Assembly: GCF_030264295.1 (NCBI RefSeq)
Contig: NZ_CP127173.1
Coordinates: 1,433,501 to 1,497,500, forward strand
Direction of reading: 5' to 3'
DNA from: Amycolatopsis nalaikhensis
GTDB taxonomy: Bacteria > Actinomycetota > Actinomycetes > Mycobacteriales > Pseudonocardiaceae
DNA: 64,000 nucleotides
Below the pieces are notes generated by a model, which was not told where the DNA came from, did not search any database, and saw only the letters and a program-made list of their open reading frames with translations. Shown here one piece after another: positions 55,125 through 61,978 of the stretch. Each line of letters begins with the position of its first letter. Positions within the stretch are counted from its first letter, which is position 1. Both the position numbers and the translations under genes were made by a program.

Positions 55125-55513
55125 GCGAGCACGACGAAGACGGCTACAGCGGTCCGGCCACGCTGGTGGTCGACGGGGTCTCCGTGCCGGCGACGGTCGA
55201 GCTGCGCGGCTACTTCCAGCCGATCGACGGCTACTACCGCTGGTACGGCCGGGTGGCGGTGAACGAGGAGCTGGCGAAGCTGGCGGGCGGCAAGAAGAAG
55301 CCGGTGACGATCGAGACGGGCACGCACACCGCCACGGGCGAGCTGTCGGACCCGGACCCGTGGGGCCGCTACCGCATCACGGGCACCAGCACGCCGCCGT
55401 TCCACGTGCCGACGACCCTGGAAGAGCTGCAACGCCTGAGCAGCTCCTCGCCGGTGCGGTACAGCTCCACGAGCAGCGGCCGCAGCGCGCGGCCCGCGTC
55501 CGTCAGGTCGTAG
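55121..55513 (+). CDS. DUF4873 domain protein with run-on C-terminus
   Basis: 130 aa. Residues 5-105 are a DUF4873 domain (DGYSGPATLVVDG, VELRGYFQPIDGYYRWYGRV, GRYRITGTSTPPF). The domain is often found fused to FAD monooxygenases. The last 25 residues (Ser/Arg-rich) look non-natural: they read through the antisense of the HxlR gene. The real stop may have been lost in a deletion that fused the two 3' ends. Cotranscribed with TetR through an ATGA overlap. Confidence 0.8.
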   Translation: MSEHDEDGYSGPATLVVDGVSVPATVELRGYFQPIDGYYRWYGRVAVNEELAKLAGGKKKPVTIETGTHTATGELSDPDPWGRYRITGTSTPPFHVPTTLEELQRLSSSSPVRYSSTSSGRSARPASVRS

Positions 55514-55803
55514 GTCACCCGCGACGGGAACCCGGTGCGCGCCGAGCGGCGCACCAGGCCGCGTGCACGCAGGTCGGCGAGCCGCTCGGTCAGCACCTTG
55601 TCGCTGAGCCGCGGCAAGGCCGCGCGCAGGGCGCTGTAGGAGTGCGGGCCGTGCATCAGCTCGCGCAGCACGAGGGTGGTCCAGCGGCCGGCGACGGCCG
55701 CCAGCGCCGCTTCCACCGGGCAGTCCGGCGTCGGCCGGTCGGTGCGCCCGGCCGCGGACGGGACGAGGGTTTCGTCCCAGTTCCGCACCGTTTGGTGAGC
55801 CAC
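55369..55803 (-). CDS. HxlR-family winged-helix regulator
   Basis: 144 aa. CPVEAALAAVAGRWTTLVLRELMHGPHSYSALRAALPRLSDKVLTERLADLRARGLV is the HxlR wing-helix, with the typical conserved Cys at residue 28. GGAGG at 5-bp spacing supports GTG 55803 over ATG 55830. The C-terminal 30 residues (RRCSSSRVVGTWNGG) overlap the convergent DUF4873 gene by 145 bp and are probably not conserved. Divergent from a SnoaL-like gene, its likely target. Confidence 0.85.
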   Translation of the reverse strand: MAHQTVRNWDETLVPSAAGRTDRPTPDCPVEAALAAVAGRWTTLVLRELMHGPHSYSALRAALPRLSDKVLTERLADLRARGLVRRSARTGFPSRVTYDLTDAGRALRPLLVELYRTGEELLRRCSSSRVVGTWNGGVLVPVMR

Positions 55804-55828
55804 GTGCGCCTCCGGTTCGCTGGTCGCC

Positions 55829-56188
55829 ATGACCTTCACACTGACCACCGAGGCCGCCCGGCACCCGGCGGTGTTCGCCGAGGCCTTCAACAGCGGCGAC
55901 CCCGATCTGCTCGACCGGGTCTACGAAGCCGACGCCGTCCTGGTCACCGCGGACGGCACGGCCGTCACCGGGGACGCGCGGCGGGCCGCCAACGACGCCC
56001 TGCAACGGCTCGGCCGTCCGATCGAGGTCCGGCCGCGCCGCGTCCACGTGGCGGGCGGGCTCGCCCTGCTCGTCGTCGACTGGTCGATCGGCCGGGAAGT
56101 GCGCGGCACCGCCACCGACGTCGCCCGCCGCGGCGCGGACGGGAAGTGGCGGTACGTCATCGACAACCCCTTCGGGGTGGCCGGGTGA
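55829..56188 (+). CDS. SnoaL-like/DUF4440 small protein
   Basis: 119 aa with the cone-shaped NTF2-like fold: FAEAFNSGDPDLLDRVYEADAVLVTADGTAVTGDARRAANDALQRLG...VRRVHVAGGLALLVVDWSIG...GKWRYVIDNPFG. Possible enzyme, chaperone or binding protein. ATG 55829 without a ribosome site; the gene is divergent from HxlR with a 25-bp gap, the usual arrangement for an HxlR target. Confidence 0.82.
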   Translation: MTFTLTTEAARHPAVFAEAFNSGDPDLLDRVYEADAVLVTADGTAVTGDARRAANDALQRLGRPIEVRPRRVHVAGGLALLVVDWSIGREVRGTATDVARRGADGKWRYVIDNPFGVAG

Positions 56189-56192
56189 ACGG

Positions 56193-56226
56193 CGGTGGCG
56201 GTCACCTCGCGAGGTGACCGCCACCG
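56193..56226. terminator. 34-bp perfect palindrome between convergent genes
   Basis: The left arm CGGTGGCGGTCACCTCG and its exact complement meet without a loop, between the SnoaL stop (56188) and the DUF3107 stop (56243). Probable bidirectional terminator. Confidence 0.8.
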
Positions 56227-56242
56227 GTGTCCGAAGAAACTG

Positions 56243-56473
56243 TCAGTCGCCGACGCCGAAGCCGACCTTGCGGACGTCGGACGGGGCGATCTCGACGTAC
56301 GCGATGCGGTCGGACGGGACGATGTACTTGCGCCCCTTCTCGTCGCTGATGCGGAAGAGCCCGTCACCGGCCGTCAGGGCCTCGGCGACCAGCTTCTCCA
56401 CCTCTTCGGGAGACTGGCCACTGGACACCACCAGCTCGCGCGGTGTGTCCTTGATGCCGATCTTGACCTCCAC
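56243..56473 (-). CDS. DUF3107 family protein (TB9.4-like)
   Basis: 76 aa: VEVKIGIKDTPRELVVSSGQ, EEVEKLVAEALTAGDGLFRISDEKGRKYIVPSDRIAYVEIA. Small conserved actinobacterial protein, counterpart of Mtb Rv3208A (TB9.4); function unknown. GGAGGT at 5-bp spacing before GTG 56473. Confidence 0.9.
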   Translation of the reverse strand: MEVKIGIKDTPRELVVSSGQSPEEVEKLVAEALTAGDGLFRISDEKGRKYIVPSDRIAYVEIAPSDVRKVGFGVGD

Positions 56474-56592
56474 GTGGGACCTCCGCTGGAAATTCGTAAG
56501 GGATGTGCTCGGCAAGGCTAACCGAACGGGCTCGTTCCGGTGGCGCATGTCCGCGCTCGACCGCGTCGTCACTTCCGGGTACTCCATCGGGA

Positions 56593-57246
56593 TCAGCCCA
56601 GGCCGAGCGCCTGCATGCGCTTGGTGTGCCCTTGCTGCAACCGCCGGAACAGCGCGGCAATTCCGGAGAGGTCGCCCGAACCGCTGACGATCAGCTCGGC
56701 AAGCCCGTCGCGCTCGGCGACGACGTACTGGGCCTGGGTCAGCGCCTCGCCGAGCAGGCGGCGCCCCCACAGGGCGAGCTTGTCGCGGGTCTTCGGGTCG
56801 GCTTGGATGCCGGCCGCCACCTCGCGCTCGGCGAAGGCGGAGTGGCCGGTGTCGGCGAGCACGGTGAGCACGAGGTCCTTGGTCTCCGCGTCGAGCCAGC
56901 TGGCGATCTCGCGGTAGAGGTCGGCGGCCAGCCCGTCGCCGACGTAGGCCTTGACCAGCGACTCGAGCCACGACTTCGGCGGCGTCGAGGCGTGCCAGGC
57001 GTCCACCTGGGCCACGAAGGGCGCCATGGCGTCCGCGATCTCGACGCCGTGCGCGGCGAGGTGCTTCTCGAGCAGGCCGTAGTGACCGATCTCCGCGGCG
57101 GCCATCTGCGCCAGCGCCGCCCGGCCGTCCAGCGTCGGGGCGCTGCGGGCGTCTTCCGCCATCCGGTCGAACGCGGACAGTTCGAGGTAGGCGATCACAC
57201 CCAGAAGGTCGACTACGCCCTCGGAGATCTCTTTCGGCTCGGTCAC
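56593..57246 (-). CDS. Ferritin-like/MiaE-type helical protein
   Basis: 217 aa, four-helix ferritin-like fold with Glu/His pairs: [47 protein letters not shown]. Resembles the actinobacterial tRNA-hydroxylase-like group (Mtb Rv3210c). Metal binding likely, reaction unknown. GTG 57246 begins [15 protein letters not shown]. Divergent from rhlE. Confidence 0.85.
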   Translation of the reverse strand: MTEPKEISEGVVDLLGVIAYLELSAFDRMAEDARSAPTLDGRAALAQMAAAEIGHYGLLEKHLAAHGVEIADAMAPFVAQVDAWHASTPPKSWLESLVKAYVGDGLAADLYREIASWLDAETKDLVLTVLADTGHSAFAEREVAAGIQADPKTRDKLALWGRRLLGEALTQAQYVVAERDGLAELIVSGSGDLSGIAALFRRLQQGHTKRMQALGLG

Positions 57247-57569
57247 GGGGGCAGGGTATCGCCGAAGCACCCGGGCGTGCCGCGACGAGACCGATCACAC
57301 TGGCTCCGGCGCGCCGGGTACTGTCGAAAAACTGCTGACCAGGTACACTGGCGTTCGAGATCAAGCTTCCGTACGCCATACCGGCGTCGGGAAACAGGCA
57401 GGTCACGTGGCTTGCCGACGTACTGCAATGTGCGTGCACGCCTCTTCCGGCATTCCCGGGACGGACCGGTTCCGCGCTTCACATCAGCGCCAGGGACCAG
57501 GGTTTACTCCCGGTCGAGTGTCGAGCGGACCCAGGGCTGTGCGCGCTGGTCACGAGAGAGGCGATCACC
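57247..57569 (+). promoter_or_regulatory. Promoter and long leader upstream of the DEAD-box helicase
   Basis: 323 bp without a convincing gene. TGTCGA (57322) and TACACT (57344), 16 bp apart, form a plausible promoter. A transcript from it would have about 210 nt of leader before the helicase. Long leaders that respond to temperature are common for RNA helicase genes; structure here is untested. The only long reading through the region is a frame shadow continuing into the helicase. Confidence 0.45.
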
Positions 57570-59255
57570 CTGACCGCAGAAATTCCCACAACCGAACAGC
57601 CCCCCGCCGTCGCGCTGGAACACAGCGAGACCGGCCCGGCCGCGCTCGACACCTCGCACCCGCTGCAGGCGGGCGTCGAGGTCGAGCCCGAGGCCCCGAC
57701 CTTCGCGTCCTTCGGCGTCAAGCCGGAGATCGTCAAGGCACTCGGCGAGGCCGGCATCGAGCGGACCTTCGCGATCCAGGCGCTCACGCTGCCGCTCGCG
57801 ATGGCCGGCGACGACCTCATCGGCCAGGCCCGCACCGGCATGGGCAAGACGCTGGGCTTCGGCGTCCCGCTGCTGCACCGCGTGCAGGTCCCCGGCGACG
57901 GCACCCCGCAGGTGCTGGTCGTGGTGCCCACGCGCGAGCTGTGCATCCAGGTCGCCAACGACCTCAAGGGCGCCGGCAAGCACCTCGGCATCCGCACGCT
58001 GGCCATCTACGGCGGCCGCCCGTACGAGCCGCAGATCGAGGCGCTCCGCAAGGGCGTCGACGTCGTGATCGGCACCCCGGGCCGGCTGCTCGACCTCGCC
58101 GAGCAGCAGCACCTGGTCCTCGGCAAGGTCCGTGGGCTCGTGCTGGACGAGGCCGACGAGATGCTCGACCTCGGCTTCCTGCCCGACATCGAGCGCATCC
58201 TGCGGATGGTGCCGGACGAGCGGCAGACGATGCTGTTCTCGGCCACCATGCCCGGCCCGATCATCACGCTGGCCCGCACGTTCCTGCGCCAGCCGACGCA
58301 CATCCGCGCCGAAGAGAACGACGCGAGCGCGATCCACGAGCGCACCACCCAGTTCGTCTACCGGGCGCACTCGATGGACAAGCCCGAGGTCATCGCCCGC
58401 GTGCTGCAGGCCGAGGGCCGCGGCCTGACGATGATCTTCAGCCGCACCAAGCGCACCGCGCAGAAGGTGGCCGACGACCTGGTCGAGCGCGGCTTCGCGG
58501 CCGCCGCCGTGCACGGCGACCTGGGCCAGGGCGCCCGCGAGCAGGCGCTGCGCGCGTTCCGCTCGGGCAAGGTCGACGTACTGGTCGCGACCGACGTCGC
58601 CGCCCGCGGCATCGACATCGACGACGTCACCCACGTGATCAACTACCAGTGCCCGGACGACGAGAAGACCTACGTCCACCGCATCGGCCGCACCGGCCGC
58701 GCGGGCCGCACCGGCGTCGCCGTCACCCTGGTCGACTGGGACGAAGAGCCGCGCTGGAAGCTGATCTCGGACACCCTCGGGCTGGACAAGCCGGAGCCGG
58801 TGGAGACGTACTCGTCGTCGAAGCACCTGTACGAGGACCTGGGCATCCCGGCGGGCACCACCGGCCGGCTCCCGCTGGCCAACCGGACCCGCGCGGGCCT
58901 GGCCGCCGAGGAGGAAGAGGACCTGGGCGGCAAGAAGCGCGGCCGTCGTCGTGGCGAGCCCGCCTCCGAAGACGCGCCGCGCAAGCGCACCCGGGCCCCG
59001 CGCAAGCGGACCCGCGGCGGCTCGCGCGCGGCCGAGGCGATCGAGGCCGCGGACAAGGCGGCCGCCGAGTCCGGCGAGGCTCCGGCTCCGGCGTCGGAGG
59101 GTCGCACGCGGACGCGTCGCCGCAGTGGCACCGCCCCGGAGGCGACCGGCCCGGCCACCGAGAAGGAGTCCGGCGAGAACGCCGAGCGCCCGGCTCGTCG
59201 GCGCCGCCGTCGCCGTCCGGTCGCCACGTCTGATACACCTGCGTCGGCAGACTGA
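57570..59255 (+). CDS. rhlE: DEAD-box RNA helicase RhlE-like
   Basis: 561 aa, ATP-dependent RNA unwinding. Q motif FAIQALTLPLAM (about 67-78), motif I ARTGMGKT (87-94), PTRELCIQ, TPGRLLD, DEADEMLDLGF, SATMP, and C-terminal HRIGRTGRAGRTG. A basic tail (about 430-561) rich in RRR/KR and Ala/Glu is likely an RNA-binding extension. There is no ATG/GTG/TTG in frame before the Q motif; the first is ATG 57801, which would cut it off. The start is placed at CTG 57570 (LTAEIPTTEQPP) behind AGAGAGG. Counterpart of Mtb Rv3211. Confidence 0.85.
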   Translation: MTAEIPTTEQPPAVALEHSETGPAALDTSHPLQAGVEVEPEAPTFASFGVKPEIVKALGEAGIERTFAIQALTLPLAMAGDDLIGQARTGMGKTLGFGVPLLHRVQVPGDGTPQVLVVVPTRELCIQVANDLKGAGKHLGIRTLAIYGGRPYEPQIEALRKGVDVVIGTPGRLLDLAEQQHLVLGKVRGLVLDEADEMLDLGFLPDIERILRMVPDERQTMLFSATMPGPIITLARTFLRQPTHIRAEENDASAIHERTTQFVYRAHSMDKPEVIARVLQAEGRGLTMIFSRTKRTAQKVADDLVERGFAAAAVHGDLGQGAREQALRAFRSGKVDVLVATDVAARGIDIDDVTHVINYQCPDDEKTYVHRIGRTGRAGRTGVAVTLVDWDEEPRWKLISDTLGLDKPEPVETYSSSKHLYEDLGIPAGTTGRLPLANRTRAGLAAEEEEDLGGKKRGRRRGEPASEDAPRKRTRAPRKRTRGGSRAAEAIEAADKAAAESGEAPAPASEGRTRTRRRSGTAPEATGPATEKESGENAERPARRRRRRRPVATSDTPASAD

Positions 59256-59279
59256 GGCCTACGCACGGGGGTCGGGTAA

Positions 59280-60611
59280 GTGAGCGACGAGTCGAAGGCG
59301 CCGGAAGACGCGCCTGAAGCGGACCCGGCTCCCGAGTACGGCTCCGAGGACGTCCTCGAAGACGTCGAGAGCCCGCCCGCGCCCGCACCGCGGGTGAAGG
59401 CGCGCCGGTCGCCCTGGAACCGCGGGCGGGACAGGGTGATCGCGGCGCTGATCGCGGTCGTCGTGGTGGCGGTCGCGCTGGTCGTGGCGGTGACGAGCGA
59501 CAGCGCGGCCACCGACCGGACCGAGGCGGCGCCACCACCGCCGTTGCCGGCGGCGCCGGACAAGGTGCCGGGTTCGCTGGCGGAACTGTGGAGCGCTCGC
59601 AGCGGCGCGACGCCGGTCCCGGTGGTGGCGGGCGACACGGTGGCGACGGCGGACGGCGGCGAGGTCGCCGACCGCGACCCGCTGACCGGCCAGATCCGCT
59701 GGCACTACTCGCGTGATTTGCCGCTGTGCACGGTGAACGAGACGTGGGGGCGGCTGAACGCCGTGTACCACAAGAGCTTGAACTGCAGTGAGGTCACGCA
59801 GCTCGACCCGGGCACGGGCCGGATCACGGCCCAGCGCAACGGCAACGCGGAGCTGGGCACGCAGCTGGTCAGCGACGGCTCGCACGTGACGACGACGGGC
59901 AAGAAGCTCCTCGACACGTGGCGCGACGACCTGGTGAAGAGCGCCGAGTACGGCCAGGTCCCGGCGCTGGTGAACGCGGGCAAGCAGCCGAGGACGGGCT
60001 GCACGTACGGCACGGTGGCGGCGGCGTCGGGCAAGGTCGGCGTGATCGAGCGCTGCCCGGGAGACCCGGCCGACCGCCTGACGGTGTACAAGGCGGCCCC
60101 GGAGAAGGACGACGAGCCCCAGGTCAGCTTCAGTTCGGTGCTGGCGGGCAAGAGGGCGCGCGTGATCGCGATGTCGGGCGACTTGACGGCGGTGGTCCTG
60201 CCGGACCAGAAGCTCCTGGTGATTTACAACGGCGACGGTTCCCAGCGCGCGGCGTACCCGTTGGACGTGCCGGAGTCGGACCTGGCCCAGGACCCGCCCG
60301 GGGGAACGGAAGCGACGACCAGGACAACCCAGAACGTGTACTGGTTCAGCGGATCGAAGGTACTGGCGTTGTCCCGCGACGACCTTTCGCCGCGCTGGAC
60401 GTTGAGCAGCGCGATGGGCCCGGGAATCACGTTCGCGCAGCAGCTGGTGGTCCCGATCAAGGGCGGCCTGGCGGTGCTGAACGAGAACGACGGGTCGACG
60501 ATCCGCACGGTCGGGGTGGACCGCCGCGGGTACGCGGGAGTGGTCCGCCTGGGCGCGGCAGGCCCGGTGCTGCTCGAACAGCGCGGCGACACGCTGACGG
60601 CGCTGAAGTAA
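59280..60611 (+). CDS. Membrane-anchored PQQ-like beta-propeller protein
   Basis: 443 aa. Acidic N-terminus, one helix (VIAALIAVVVVAVALVVAV, about 53-71), then an extracytoplasmic repeat domain with VVAGDTVATADGGEVADRDPLTGQIRWHY and VVPIKGGLAVLNENDGS-type beta-propeller blades. Cys pairs suggest disulfides. Counterpart of Mtb Rv3212 after rhlE; function unknown. GTG 59280, 24 bp after rhlE. Confidence 0.85.
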   Translation: MSDESKAPEDAPEADPAPEYGSEDVLEDVESPPAPAPRVKARRSPWNRGRDRVIAALIAVVVVAVALVVAVTSDSAATDRTEAAPPPPLPAAPDKVPGSLAELWSARSGATPVPVVAGDTVATADGGEVADRDPLTGQIRWHYSRDLPLCTVNETWGRLNAVYHKSLNCSEVTQLDPGTGRITAQRNGNAELGTQLVSDGSHVTTTGKKLLDTWRDDLVKSAEYGQVPALVNAGKQPRTGCTYGTVAAASGKVGVIERCPGDPADRLTVYKAAPEKDDEPQVSFSSVLAGKRARVIAMSGDLTAVVLPDQKLLVIYNGDGSQRAAYPLDVPESDLAQDPPGGTEATTRTTQNVYWFSGSKVLALSRDDLSPRWTLSSAMGPGITFAQQLVVPIKGGLAVLNENDGSTIRTVGVDRRGYAGVVRLGAAGPVLLEQRGDTLTALK

Positions 60612-60617
60612 GCCTGG

Positions 60618-61031
60618 TCAGGTGAGCCAGAACAGGGTGAGCGCCGAGACGGTGAACAGCACCACGGCCACCCCGGCGCCCACGGCTGCGGCTCCGTTGC
60701 GCCGATCCACCACGCGCTGAGCCGACAGGGCCAGCACCGCCGCGACGGGGTGGCCGATCAGCATGGCCGCGCCGGGCCCCGGGGCGCCGGTGTACAGGCA
60801 GATGCCCGCCACGACCAGCACGCCGATCGCGAGCACGGCGAGTCCTGCGGCCAGCGAGCCGGTCAAGCCGCGCCACCAGCGCCCGCGCTCCCGCTCGAGA
60901 GCCACGGGTTCGGATGTGGCGGCTTCGATCTCCTCGGGCTCGACCCGCTCTTGCGGCTCGGTCTGCTCCGCGTCCGCCTCTCCCGCGGGGAGCGGCACCG
61001 TCGCCAGCTCGTCGGTGTCCGGTGAAGCCAC
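60618..61031 (-). CDS. Small membrane protein with acidic N-terminus
   Basis: 137 aa. Residues 1-50 acidic and soluble (DTDELATVPLPAGEADAEQTEPQE), then helices SLAAGLAVLAIGVLVVAGICLY, AAMLIGHPVAAVLALSAQ and GAGVAVVLFTVSALTLFWLT. Unknown function. GAGGAGG before GTG 61031. Convergent with the beta-propeller gene (6-bp gap) and downstream of the RecB-like gene. Confidence 0.8.
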   Translation of the reverse strand: MASPDTDELATVPLPAGEADAEQTEPQERVEPEEIEAATSEPVALERERGRWWRGLTGSLAAGLAVLAIGVLVVAGICLYTGAPGPGAAMLIGHPVAAVLALSAQRVVDRRNGAAAVGAGVAVVLFTVSALTLFWLT

Positions 61032-61045
61032 GTTCCCCCTCCTCG

Positions 61046-61897
61046 TCAGGGCGCCAGCAGGTCCCACGGCTGCGCCGCCGGGGCGGCTTCCTGGCCTGCC
61101 GCGCAGCTCGGCCGGAAGTCGCACCAGGCGCAGCGCCGGTCCGGGCGGGGCGGGAACAGCACGTCCCCGTCGCCGCCCGCGTCCAGGGTATCCGTGGCCA
61201 GCCTCAAGTCCCCGGCGGTCTCCTCCGCGCGTTGCAGGTGCCGGCGCAAACTCTCCGGTGTGTGCTCGGCCGCCGCGATCGTGCCGGTCGGCAGGTGGTG
61301 CAGCTCGACCGTCGTGCACGGCATCCGCAACGTCCGCGCCGCCGCCACCGCGTACAGCGCCAGCGCTTGCGACGCGCGCGCCTCGTACTCGTCCGGCGGG
61401 CGGCGGCCCGTCTTGTAGTCGACGATCACCAGCTCCCCCGCCCGCGCGTCGATCCGGTCGGCGCGGCCCTCGATGATCATCGACGGCCGCTCCCCCGGCT
61501 CGGAGTTGACCGGCGCGGACACCCACCGCTCGAGCCCGACCGGGTCGTGGCTCACGTCGTTGTCCTCGACGTACTCCGCCACCCACCCCTTGGCCCGCGC
61601 CCGGTACCGCGCCGCCTGCTCGTCGCTCTCGAAGCCCGCGTCCTTCCAGAACTCGGCGACCAGCGCGACCGCTCGCTGCGGCACGCGCTTGAGCACCGGC
61701 AGGTCGAACAGCGCCCGCAACGCGTTGTGCACCACCGCACCGAGCGTGCTGTGCGCCCACGGCCCGGTGCGCTGCGGCGTCGGCCGGTCGAGGTACGCGA
61801 GCCGGTAGCGGCGCGGGCAGTCGTCGAAGGTCGCCAGCCGCGCCGGCGAGACCTTCGTCAGCCGCACCGGTTGCGCGACGCCGAAGTCGAACCCCAT
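61046..61897 (-). CDS. RecB-like PD-(D/E)XK nuclease with iron-sulfur motif
   Basis: 283 aa single-domain nuclease (Mtb Rv2119-like). FDDCPRRYRLAYLDRP at the start, LGAVVHNALRALFDLP, IIEGRADRIDARAGELVIVDYKTGRRP carrying the catalytic Asp and D-x-K, and CAWCDFRPSC near the end. The first Cys (about 39) plus the last three match the 4Fe-4S staple of AddB/RecB-type nucleases. No helicase domain, so it may act alone or with another protein. ATG 61897 has AAGGAG very close; GTG 61909 is the alternative. Confidence 0.88.
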   Translation of the reverse strand: MGFDFGVAQPVRLTKVSPARLATFDDCPRRYRLAYLDRPTPQRTGPWAHSTLGAVVHNALRALFDLPVLKRVPQRAVALVAEFWKDAGFESDEQAARYRARAKGWVAEYVEDNDVSHDPVGLERWVSAPVNSEPGERPSMIIEGRADRIDARAGELVIVDYKTGRRPPDEYEARASQALALYAVAAARTLRMPCTTVELHHLPTGTIAAAEHTPESLRRHLQRAEETAGDLRLATDTLDAGGDGDVLFPPRPDRRCAWCDFRPSCAAGQEAAPAAQPWDLLAP

Positions 61898-61938
61898 CTG
61901 CTCCTTCACGCCGCCCACGCTACGCACCACCACCGACA

Positions 61939-61973
61939 CTTTCCGCGCGGGGCGCGCCACCCCGCGCGGAAAG
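61939..61973. terminator. Hairpin at the 3' end of the rhamnosidase gene
   Basis: CTTTCCGCGCGGGG (61939-61952) pairs perfectly with CCCCGCGCGGAAAG (61960-61973) around a 7-nt loop, 5 bp after the rhamnosidase stop. Likely intrinsic terminator. Confidence 0.8.
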
Positions 61974-61978
61974 CCCGG

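Noticed and set aside
57407..59233. A 608-codon frame overlapping the helicase
   Set aside because: Arg/Gly-rich out-of-frame shadow; the helicase motifs are in another frame.
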